From Flammeovirga aprica JL-4 (lineage in GTDB: Bacteria > Bacteroidota > Bacteroidia > Cytophagales > Flammeovirgaceae): DNA of 64,000 nucleotides. Positions within the stretch are counted from its first letter, which is position 1; each line of letters starts with the position of its first letter. Below are positions 10,032-18,254 of the stretch, one piece after another. The translations under genes and the position numbers were made by a program. The notes below the pieces were generated by a model. It saw only the letters and a list, made by a program, of their open reading frames with translations, was not told the origin of the DNA and did no database searches. Location of the stretch: positions 1 to 64,000 of the forward strand of contig NZ_JABANE010000008.1 in NCBI RefSeq assembly GCF_012844305.1, written 5' to 3'.

Positions 10032-11822
10032 TTGCAAACAATAACTCATTTATCAGTGGAAAAAGAACAAAAAACAGGACAAATATTTGATGGAAAGGTG
10101 TTGTCAAGGATGATGAAATTCTTGAATCCTTACATGAAATATTTTATTCTACTCGTTTTCTTAACAATATCGTTGGGTGTTTTGGCACCTACCAGACCCT
10201 ACTTAATACAGTACACAATAGATAATTTTATTGTAGTCAATGATATGCCGGGGTTGCATCAGATGGTTGTTATACTCATCGCGGTACAGTTATTACAGGC
10301 GTTAGTACAGTTTTGTCATACCTATTTATCAGGCTGGCTAGGACAGCATGTAGTCAAAGATATGCGTGTGCAGTTGTATGATCACATTCTGAAATTGAAG
10401 CTGAAGTTTTATGATAACACACCTATCGGGCGCCTTGTTACGAGAGCGGTGTCAGACATTGAGACTTTATCAGAAGTATTCACAAATGGAGTGGCGGCAA
10501 TGTTGGGAGATATCCTTCAGCTGTTCTTTATTTTTGTGGTGATGCTTTACACTGACTGGCGCTTAACACTCATTAGTTTATCAGTTTTGCCACTTCTTCT
10601 TTTCTCAACTTACGTTTTCAAAGAGAAAATAAAAGTCGCTTTTGGTGATGTTAGAAATGCAGTTTCCAACCTGAATACCTTCGTACAAGAGCATATTACA
10701 GGTATGAATGTAGTGCAGCTTTTCACTGCTGAAAAAAGAGAACAGGAAGAGTTCAAAAAGATCAACAAAGAACATAGAGATGCCAATATCAGTACGGTAT
10801 TGTATTATTCTATTTACTATCCGGTGGCGGAAGTAATTGCCGCATCAGGTACAGGTTTATTGGTATGGTGGGGAGCTCATAGTGTATTAGACGGACATGC
10901 TACGATCGGTACTTTGATTGCCTTCATCATGTATATCAACCTTTTCTTCAGACCAATCCGTATGATTGCCGATAGATTCAATACACTGCAGATGGGTATT
11001 GTTTCTTCAGATAGAATCTTAAAGCTGTTGGATGACAAGAGCATGATTTCAAATGAAGGCACTTATACAACAGATCATATTGATGGTGATATTGAATTCA
11101 AAAACGTATGGTTTGCTTATAAAAATGAGGATTATGTGCTGAAAGACATTTCCTTTAAAGTAAATAATGGGCAAACAGTAGCCTTAGTCGGAGCCACAGG
11201 AGCAGGTAAATCTTCTATCATTAATTTGATTTCCCGTTTCTATGAAATCAATAAAGGAAGCATTTGCGTGAATAAACGTGATGTGAAATCATATGATCTT
11301 TACAACTTAAGAAAACACATTGGGGTTGTATTGCAAGACGTTTTCTTGTTCTCGAATTCAATCAGAGAAAATATAACATTAGGTGATACATCTATTACGG
11401 ATGAGCAAATTCTCAAAGCAGCTGAGCTTGTTGGAGCAAAATCATTTATCGATAAATTGCCAGGAGGATTGGATTATGAAGTAATGGAAAGAGGAGCTAC
11501 GCTTTCTGTAGGCCAACGTCAGTTGTTGTCTTTTGTAAGAACAATGGTGTACGATCCGAAGATTATCATTTTGGATGAAGCCACATCTTCAGTGGATTCA
11601 GAAACTGAGGTACTGATTCAAGATGCCATCAAATCCATGATGAAAGGAAGAACAAGTATTGCCATCGCTCATAGATTAGCCACAATACGAAATGCGGATA
11701 ACATAATTGTATTGGATAAAGGTGAAATCAAAGAGAGTGGAAGTCATGAGGAGTTATTAAAAATGAAAGGTTTCTACTCTAGATTATATGAAATGCAATA
11801 TAAAGAAGTAGAGGAGCTTTAG
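10032..11822 (+). CDS. ABC exporter, fused membrane and ATPase domains (MsbA-like)
   Basis: The 596-residue half-transporter has a six-helix membrane domain (about residues 35-320) and a nucleotide-binding domain (about 345-590). The latter carries Walker A GATGAGKSS, signature LSVGQRQ, Walker B IIILDEATSSVD and an H-loop AHRLAT. It would act as a homodimer, or with another half-transporter, exporting lipids, lipopeptides or drugs through the inner membrane. The start is uncertain: the frame has no ATG upstream of the membrane domain, so TTG 10032 or GTG 10056 is used, or ATG 10110 just before the first helix. An ATGATG at 10015-10020 is out of frame. A decayed copy of its 3' end lies at 15.7 kb. 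Confidence 0.85.
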   Translation: MQTITHLSVEKEQKTGQIFDGKVLSRMMKFLNPYMKYFILLVFLTISLGVLAPTRPYLIQYTIDNFIVVNDMPGLHQMVVILIAVQLLQALVQFCHTYLSGWLGQHVVKDMRVQLYDHILKLKLKFYDNTPIGRLVTRAVSDIETLSEVFTNGVAAMLGDILQLFFIFVVMLYTDWRLTLISLSVLPLLLFSTYVFKEKIKVAFGDVRNAVSNLNTFVQEHITGMNVVQLFTAEKREQEEFKKINKEHRDANISTVLYYSIYYPVAEVIAASGTGLLVWWGAHSVLDGHATIGTLIAFIMYINLFFRPIRMIADRFNTLQMGIVSSDRILKLLDDKSMISNEGTYTTDHIDGDIEFKNVWFAYKNEDYVLKDISFKVNNGQTVALVGATGAGKSSIINLISRFYEINKGSICVNKRDVKSYDLYNLRKHIGVVLQDVFLFSNSIRENITLGDTSITDEQILKAAELVGAKSFIDKLPGGLDYEVMERGATLSVGQRQLLSFVRTMVYDPKIIILDEATSSVDSETEVLIQDAIKSMMKGRTSIAIAHRLATIRNADNIIVLDKGEIKESGSHEELLKMKGFYSRLYEMQYKEVEEL

Positions 11823-11856
11823 TTTTTATTACTCAAATAATACATTAAATATTAAG

Positions 11857-11893
11857 AAAGGCATAGTAAAGTTCAATTATCTATGCCTTTTTT
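11857..11893 (+). terminator. Intrinsic terminator after the ABC exporter
   Basis: A 10-bp stem (AAAGGCATAG / CTATGCCTTT) with a 14-base loop is followed by a run of T, 35 bases after the exporter stop codon. Confidence 0.8.
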
Positions 11894-11952
11894 CATGAGC
11901 TATTATTAAATTTGATACTGATAAAAACTAACATTCATAGACCAAAAGACTG

Positions 11953-13092
11953 ATGAGTAATATATTTCTAATTATATTCTTTGGATTGCACTTTACTAAT
12001 GGGGTAAAAAAAAATAAATCAGTTAATGCTAAAAAATATTTTTACACAGTTATTATAAGTACTGTTTTAATTGTAAACAAAACATTAGCGAATCCGTTTT
12101 CTATTTCTGATAATCTTGAGTTATATCTTATTACTATAAATCCAGGAAATAATATTGATGAAGCATGGGGGCATAGTGCAATTTATATCAAGGATATAGA
12201 TTATAAATATGATTACGTTTTTGAATATGTATCAATAGAAACAAATAATTTTGTTTCAAATATAAAAACGCTCTTTGGGACTGATATATATAAACTGAGA
12301 CTTACTTCTCATCACATATTTTTAAAAGAGGAGAATGACAGATGTATAACATATCAGGTAATAGATTTACCTTCTCAACAAATTCAAGTCCTATTTAATA
12401 CTTTAATCTCTGAACTTGTATCAAAGCAAGAGTATAACTATAGTATTGCATATGTAAATTGTAGTACGCTATTGTATAATTATTTAACAGAATATTCATT
12501 ACCTGATGTTGACAATTTAACAATAAGAGATAAATTGAGATATAGTTCTAATCTTTCAATACTGGAAGAGATGTTTTTTATTGATATAATGTTATCGTCA
12601 GCATCAGATAAATATTTAGAAAGCAATTTAGTATTCACACCAATTTATTTATTAAACAGTTTTTCTGAAAAAAAAAGTATTACATCAAGAAAAATAGAAT
12701 TTAAATATTTATTTCTTTATTTGATAGCCGTTTAAGCCATAAATAGTTCTCGACTTTATATTTATATATTTCTATCCTTTACAGGAATAATAGGAAGTTT
12801 ATTATTTATACTATTATTCAGTAAAGACCCAATGTTAAATGAGAACTATAATCTCTTATGGTTAAATCCATTAAATATTATTGTATGTGTTATTTGTAAT
12901 TATAAAAAGGTGACCAATTACTTTATAATGCATAACTCATGTCATTTTATTTTAATTGTATATGCTATAATTAGCAACCATATTAACTATTCTTATTTAT
13001 TTTTTACTATTTCTGTAATATCTATTAATTGGTTAATATTATATGACCAGATCTATAAAAATAAATCAACTATTTCAAAGCAAATTAAATAA
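11953..13092 (+). pseudogene. Lnb/DUF4105 family membrane protein interrupted by an in-frame TAA
   Basis: The first 260 codons match the periplasmic domain of the DUF4105/Lnb family, which includes the Bacteroides lipoprotein N-acyltransferase. The family His motif WGHSAI is at about residue 76, and the catalytic-type Cys motif NCSTLLYNYL at about 174. The frame is stopped by TAA 12733-12735. It then continues in the same frame, with no other stop, through two or three membrane helices with the family's NLLWLNP motif to TAA 13090-13092. The full reading, about 379 codons, is the normal family length. The stop falls in the first membrane helix of the C-terminal part (LYLIAV-stop-AINSS). A one-base change from TTA (Leu) would explain it. 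The gene is very AT-rich. Confidence 0.8.
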
Positions 13093-13101
13093 TCAAAGCA
13101 A

Positions 13102-14970
13102 ATGAAACTTAGAAACTTCAAACTATTTTTTTTCGTCATAACTCTTTTCTTGGTAGTATCGTGTACTGAAAGAGAAAACCGAGTGAATAATTTTATTCCA
13201 GATAATCAGGTTATGGAATTTGATGAAAGTGGTTATAATCCTTATCTTCCAGAAAAGATGTAATTAGCATTTGATTCACTTAAATCAAAACTTTATCAAA
13301 CTTATCCAAATGCCAGAGTTTCGACAGAAACAATTGATTTGGATTTTTCTCCAAATAATAAGTATGTGCGTTTTTTACCTTCAGATAGTTTACAGTATGA
13401 TACTTTAGTGTCTTATGAAAACCTTGCTCTTTTTGATTATCCATTGGATTTGCCAATTAAGCAAGAAGGTACTTTTGATCCAGAGCCAGTTAATGAAGAA
13501 GGCTTCCATTGGTTATATGGTGTAGTTCCTATTGATTTTGAATTACCTCCTGTAGATCATGAGATTATCGGAGAAGTATTTCTTCCAGAATATCCAAAAA
13601 ATAATCCAAATGAAGAGTTCTCTTCAGAGAGAGTATTATCTGACTCTTCAGAATATTATGGTATGATGATGGGTGTCGAGCTTTATTCGATGTATTTAGC
13701 AGGTCATTTAAGTGAAGAAGAAGCTAATGAATTTATTAATTTACTTGAAGGTGAATCTACTTCAAGTTCGAGGAAAGAACAATCAGTGTATGAGCAATTC
13801 TTTGAATCATTAAAGTCTGTACGAAATACTCTAGGCAGTATTTTTGTAACACCCGTTTATGCAAAAAAGGCAAATCCATTGAATTGGTGTTGGGGATGCA
13901 TTTTTAGTAAAGGTTGGACTCCTAATGGAAGAGTTCAATTTCGATATAACAATGGTAATAATACAAGAACTGTTCCCGTTAAAGGTTTAAAAGTAGTTAT
14001 TCATAGAGGTTTAAAATCTATTGTCGCTTACACTAATGAGAATGGTGATTTCTCTTCATATAGTAGATTTGCATCAAAAGTTACATACACAACTCATTTT
14101 AGAAATAGAAATCCTTCTTTTTGGGGATCAAGGTATTTTAGATTAGTTAAAGGAGGATTATTATTTACTCATAAGCATGATATGCTCTCTAGTACTCGAA
14201 GTGATAATATAATTCATACTTATGATCTTACTGACAATAATTTTAGAGTGAGTAATATTGATGAAATGGCAGCTGCTATATTTGTTTCAGCATATGAATT
14301 TTATCATGGTAATAGATTAGGTTTTCAAAAACCAAGAAATAATATGAGGATTAGAATTCATGATGAAAGTGGGAGAGGTACACATAATACAGGCCGATAT
14401 TGGTTTTTAGCAAATCAGATAAAAATGTATATGAAACAAAATGATGGAAATCATAGAACTGCAGAGTCAATTATTAGTACTACATATCATGAGTTAGGTC
14501 ATGCTAGTCATTATGCGTTAGATGGTCGTTGTTTTTGGAGTGATAATGCTTTTTGTAACGATAGAAGTGATTTACAAGATGAAATACTCAAAGAAAGCTG
14601 GGCCTTACTTATTGAACATCATTTGACTAGGCAATGGTTTCCGAATTTCAATGGAGATATTTCTCAAAATTTAACTTTTACTCAAATGAATAATTCATTT
14701 AATGTAGTAGGTGGTAGAGAAGGGAAATATACTTCTTTATTTTTTGACCTTGTTGATACAAATGATCAAAGTAACAATAATACGACACCTGATGTTCCTA
14801 TAGATAGAGTGAATGGTTATACTATACCGCAAATGCAAAATGCATTAAGGAGTATTTCAACTTTACAAGGTTTAAGAGATAATTTATTTAATTTTTACTC
14901 TAACCCTTCCGAAGGAAATCTTCAAGATTTAATAGATTCTTATAATAATAACCTAGTACCAATAGACTAA
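13102..14970 (+). pseudogene. Lipoprotein zinc metallopeptidase-like gene interrupted by an in-frame TAA
   Basis: The frame begins at ATG 13102 with a lipoprotein signal peptide (FLVVSCTE, Cys at about residue 21). TAA at 13261-13263 (codon 54, after LPEKM) interrupts it, and the same frame then runs without another stop to TAA 14968-14970. The remaining 543-residue open frame from ATG 13339 has no signal peptide of its own. It has a carboxypeptidase-regulatory-like strand region (about residues 205-250 of that frame, VKGLKVVIHRG) and a zincin motif HELGH at residues 384-388, with a downstream Glu-rich KESWALLIEHH that may give the third ligand. The family is not one I can name. The product would be a surface or periplasmic peptidase if made in full. 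Confidence 0.75.
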
Positions 14971-15458
14971 TGAAATTACTTTCAATAAGTATTCTAATGA
15001 TTCTACTTTTTAATAAATGTAAAAGTGAATGTGATCATTGTAACGAAGGAACAGGAAGTATTTCCCAATATCAAATTGTCAATGGGATTGATAGTGAGTT
15101 GATTGTGGAGATTTATGGTCAAAGTTTAAAGACTTCTATTGAGTTAGAACCTAATGATACTTCTGATTTTTGGGTAAGAATTGCTTATCCAGCTGAGTTG
15201 GAATCAACCTTTTTTAGTTTAGATCGAAACAATAATGGTCAAAGTTTTCCTTATGATAGTGACTCTATTGCTATTTTGTTAAATGGTGAAGTTCAAAGGA
15301 AATATATTCAAAATATAAAGGATCAGGACCTTAACTGGGAAACATCTATTTACAATGAATTTTCAGCGTATGAGAGTATAAAAATAGAACCATCTTCTGA
15401 AAATGTGTACAGTTATTATTATATCATTGATTCAGCAAAATTAGGGTTATCTGATTAA
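14970..15458 (+). CDS. Small Cys-rich putative lipoprotein, unknown function
   Basis: The ATG shares a base with the stop codon of the metallopeptidase gene (TAATG), so the two are translationally coupled. The 162-residue product starts with a short hydrophobic leader (MKLLSISILMILLFNKC) whose Cys17 could be a lipidation site, although the preceding residues are not a standard lipobox. A second Cys cluster follows (CKSECDHC). The rest is acidic and predicted to be beta-rich. I recognise no domain. The coupling suggests it works with, or modifies, the peptidase. Confidence 0.6.
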   Translation: MKLLSISILMILLFNKCKSECDHCNEGTGSISQYQIVNGIDSELIVEIYGQSLKTSIELEPNDTSDFWVRIAYPAELESTFFSLDRNNNGQSFPYDSDSIAILLNGEVQRKYIQNIKDQDLNWETSIYNEFSAYESIKIEPSSENVYSYYYIIDSAKLGLSD

Positions 15459-15552
15459 TCTAAAATGAAGCCTTAATTATTAAAGAATAAATATTCTATT
15501 AACATACGATATTGAAATTACATATTTTGAAAAATAAAAGATAGTTAATTCT

Positions 15553-15590
15553 AATAGCCCTTATTCTATTTTTAGAGTAAGGGCTATTTT
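15553..15590 (+). terminator. Intrinsic terminator closing the accessory segment
   Basis: A strong stem (AATAGCCCTTA / TAAGGGCTATT, continuing with TTCT/AGAG-type pairs) has a short T-rich loop and a following T-run, 95 bases after the small lipoprotein gene. Confidence 0.75.
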
Positions 15591-15706
15591 TACATATACC
15601 TTATTCTTATCAAATAAGAAAATCTGACACTGATAAAATATTAGAATCTATGCTCGGTATAAAGAGAATGCATAGATAAGATATATTTACTTGCTTTTTG
15701 AAAAAA

Positions 15707-15775
15707 ACACTGAAACACAAAGGGTTCTATTCTCGTTTATATGAAATGCAGTAGAAAGAAGTTGAAGAACTTTAA
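15707..15775 (+). pseudogene. Remnant of the 3' end of a second ABC exporter gene
   Basis: Translated in one frame this stretch reads KGFYSRLYEMQ, a TAG, then KEVEEL and TAA. The intact exporter at 10.0-11.8 kb ends in KGFYSRLYEMQYKEVEEL. The DNA differs mostly at third codon positions, so the remnant comes from a diverged paralogue (or a very old duplicate) rather than a recent copy. Only about the last 20 codons can be recognised. It lies directly upstream of the tatA promoter, so the ancestral order was probably ABC gene then tatA. Confidence 0.75.
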
Positions 15776-15806
15776 TTGATATTTGAATATAGTTATCGTA
15801 TCTTTG
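15776..15806 (+). promoter_or_regulatory. tatA promoter of Bacteroidota type
   Basis: TATCTTTG at 15799-15806 is a perfect TAnnTTTG -7 box, 34 bases before the tatA start codon. TTG at 15776-15778 is at a suitable distance to act as the -33 element. Confidence 0.6.
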
Positions 15807-15840
15807 CAAAGTATACGTAACAAACAAAATAAATACGATC

Positions 15841-16056
15841 ATGGAATTGATTTCAGTTTTATTATTCGGTATGCCAGGTGGTTTCGAGTGGGTAATCATC
15901 GGTTTGGTTATTCTGTTACTTTTTGGTGCTAAAAAGATCCCTGAGTTAGCTCGCGGTATTGGTGGTGGTATCAGAGAGTTCAAAGAAGCTAAGAACCAAA
16001 TCTCAGATGAGATTGAAAAAGGCATTAAAGAAGAAGACAAGAAGGAAGAAAAATAA
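15841..16056 (+). CDS. tatA: Twin-arginine translocase subunit TatA
   Basis: The 71-residue product has a single membrane helix near the N-terminus (about residues 14-28, FEWVIIGLVILLLFG). It is followed by the family hinge and amphipathic helix with KKIPELARGIGGGIREFK, and an acidic-lysine tail. This is the TatA/E pattern; the length is normal for Bacteroidota. TatA forms the pore-like assembly that moves folded proteins with twin-arginine signals across the inner membrane. TatC is not in the window. The gene has its own promoter and terminator. Confidence 0.95.
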   Translation: MELISVLLFGMPGGFEWVIIGLVILLLFGAKKIPELARGIGGGIREFKEAKNQISDEIEKGIKEEDKKEEK

Positions 16057-16124
16057 CCAATTGTCATATATCTTGATATATTTTTAATGAAATCTATTTT
16101 TCGTTAAATATTTCGTAATAACCG

Positions 16125-16172
16125 AGAGAAGTTTATCTTTGTCATTAGAAAGGATAAACTTCTCTTTTTTTG
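16125..16172 (+). terminator. Intrinsic terminator after tatA
   Basis: A 13-bp stem (AGAGAAGTTTATC / GATAAACTTCTCT) is followed by a run of seven T, 70 bases after tatA. Confidence 0.85.
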
Positions 16173-16242
16173 TGAAGTTTTTCAGGGTAAACTAAAAGCT
16201 TTGGTGTATTCAAAAGCGATCTAATAAAACGAACACAAGCTT

Positions 16243-17667
16243 ATGTATAAAGCATTTGATGATATAAAGAAAGCACTCAGCGAAGGAAAAACGACTTGTG
16301 TGGCTTTGGTAGAAGATTATTTAGCAAGAATTGAAGAGAAGAAACACCTTAACGTTTGGAATGAGGTGTATAATGAAGAAGCGCTTCAACAGGCGGCTAA
16401 AGTAGATCAGAAAATCAAAGACGGGAATGCAGGAAGATTGGCAGGTATGGTAGTTGGTCTGAAAGACGTAATTGCTTATAAAGATCACGGTCTTCAAGCC
16501 TCTTCTAATATGCTGGATGGTTACGTTTCTCCTTTTTCTGCAACTGCAACTGAGCGATTATTAGCAGAAGACGCTGTCATCATCGGTAGACAAAGCTGTG
16601 ATGAGTTTGCAATGGGATCATCAAATGAAAACTCGGCGTTCGGTCCTGTAAAGAACAACATTGACGAAACAAGAGTACCGGGTGGATCTTCGGGAGCATC
16701 CGCTGTGGCCGTTTCTGATGATCACTGTTTGGTTTCTTTAGGGTCAGATACGGGTGGTTCAGTTCGTCAGCCTGCAGCATTTACAGGTACAGTTGGTTTA
16801 AAACCCACTTACTCACGTATTTCAAGATGGGGGCTTATTGCTTATGCTTCTTCTTTTGATACGATTGGTGTAATCGCTAACAATGTTCCTGATGCTTCAT
16901 TGGTGTTAGAAATCATTGCAGGTGAAGACGATCAAGATGCTACGGTTTCACAAGAGCCTGTACCTTCATACAGCACTTCGGTAGAAGAAAAACCGACGAA
17001 GAAATTAAAAATTGCTTACATCAAAGAAACGGTAGAAAGTGAGCATTTAAATAAAGATATTTCTGAAAAAACTTTTGCGAAAATTGAAAAATTAAGAGCA
17101 GAAGGTCATGAAGTTGAAGCAATCGAATTTCCATTATTAGACTACCTTCTTCCAACGTATTATATCCTGACTACAGCCGAAGCAAGCACAAACTTAGAGC
17201 GTTTTGATGGCGTTCGTTACGGTTATAGAACAGAGGATAAAGTGGACCTGGAAGGTTTATATAAAAAATCACGCTCAGAAGGGTTCGGTGATGAGGTGAA
17301 GAGAAGAATCATGTTGGGTACGTTTGTGCTTTCTGCAAGTTACTATGATGCTTATTTCTCAAAAGCTCAAAAAGTAAGACGCTTGATCAAGGAAACAACG
17401 GAGAAAATCCTTTCAGAGTATGACTTTATCTTAATGCCAACAACATCCGCTCCATCATTTGAAATTGGCAAATACGGTGAAAACAACCTATTGGAATTGT
17501 ATTTAGGAGATTTATATACAGTTCACGCCTCATTGGCAGGGTTGCCGGCGATTTCAATTCCAAATGGAGAAGATAAAGACGGTTTAACAATTGGTTTACA
17601 GGTAATGGCCAATCGTTTTGAAGAAGAAAAAATGCTTCAGTTCTCGCATTATTTGCAAGAGCTTTAA
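16243..17667 (+). CDS. gatA: Asp-tRNA(Asn)/Glu-tRNA(Gln) amidotransferase subunit A
   Basis: The 474-residue product is an amidase-signature enzyme. The triad is visible as Lys in VGLKDVI (about residue 75), Ser in the GGSSGASA loop (about 149-152) and the nucleophilic Ser region GSDTGGSVRQPA (about 169-180). GatA releases ammonia from glutamine, which GatB uses to convert mischarged Glu-tRNA(Gln) or Asp-tRNA(Asn). The motif spacing and the length match GatA better than other amidases. gatB and gatC are not adjacent, as is common in Bacteroidota. Confidence 0.93.
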   Translation: MYKAFDDIKKALSEGKTTCVALVEDYLARIEEKKHLNVWNEVYNEEALQQAAKVDQKIKDGNAGRLAGMVVGLKDVIAYKDHGLQASSNMLDGYVSPFSATATERLLAEDAVIIGRQSCDEFAMGSSNENSAFGPVKNNIDETRVPGGSSGASAVAVSDDHCLVSLGSDTGGSVRQPAAFTGTVGLKPTYSRISRWGLIAYASSFDTIGVIANNVPDASLVLEIIAGEDDQDATVSQEPVPSYSTSVEEKPTKKLKIAYIKETVESEHLNKDISEKTFAKIEKLRAEGHEVEAIEFPLLDYLLPTYYILTTAEASTNLERFDGVRYGYRTEDKVDLEGLYKKSRSEGFGDEVKRRIMLGTFVLSASYYDAYFSKAQKVRRLIKETTEKILSEYDFILMPTTSAPSFEIGKYGENNLLELYLGDLYTVHASLAGLPAISIPNGEDKDGLTIGLQVMANRFEEEKMLQFSHYLQEL

Positions 17668-17698
17668 TCAATAGAAAGTTACTTCGGTGACTAAATAA

Positions 17699-17742
17699 AA
17701 ATCCAAACATGCTTTATTGAAAAGTGTGTTTGGATTTTTTTT
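17699..17742 (+). terminator. Intrinsic terminator after gatA
   Basis: An 11-bp perfect stem (AAATCCAAACA / TGTTTGGATTT) with a 17-base loop is followed by a T-run, 32 bases past the gatA stop. Confidence 0.85.
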
Positions 17743-18254
17743 ATCAATACTTTAGTACGAAAAGTAATACCAAACTTGTGAATAAATGTAACATGTAAAT
17801 GCTTCTTTATTTTCTTGTAGAGTAGATGTTTACTTGTAGGACGCCCCAAATGGCATTGAATGGAAAAGCGTTAAGAATTTTGTGTAATAAGCCGTTAAAA
17901 AATCTTCGTTTGTTTGAGCATTTCAAAACGCTGTAGTTTTGATCGAGTTTTGAAGATTTTAGGCTTATGGAATAAAATTTAGCTTTTGCGTTCACAGCCT
18001 AGATTTTTTTGCTTCGTTTTTTCATCAATGGAAAAAATGAAGAAGAGAGTAGCTTGAAATGATAAAGATGGGGTTATGAGACATTCTATTTTATAATTGG
18101 TATAAAACTCTTAATAGATTATTCTTTTGCCCCCTAATAGATTATATTTGTTCATCAGAAAATAGGGAAGATTCGTTTTAGTAACCTAGATAGTAAGTGA
18201 AGCTTATAATCATCTCATTTCATTATTAAATCCTAATACTTACGTAACAAAGTG
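17743..18254. other. Intergenic region with possible decayed repeat and promoter
   Basis: About 510 bases separate gatA from the lytic transglycosylase. The minus strand at 17807-17995 has a 62-codon frame (starting MNAKAKFYSISLKSSKL) of unusual composition for chance. I suspect a dispersed repeat rather than a gene, because it has no recognisable domain and no promoter. TATATTTG at 18143-18150 fits the -7 consensus and could start the transglycosylase transcript, but I see no -33 element at the right distance. Confidence 0.3.

Noticed and set aside
12832-13092. 86-codon frame as an independent small membrane protein gene
   Set aside because: It is in the same frame as the Lnb/DUF4105 gene, follows its in-frame TAA without another stop and carries the family's C-terminal NLLWLNP motif, so it is the 3' part of that gene.
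12733-13263. In-frame TAA codons as selenocysteine or pyrrolysine sites
   Set aside because: Those systems use TGA and TAG. Both stops here are TAA, and no recoding hairpin was seen.
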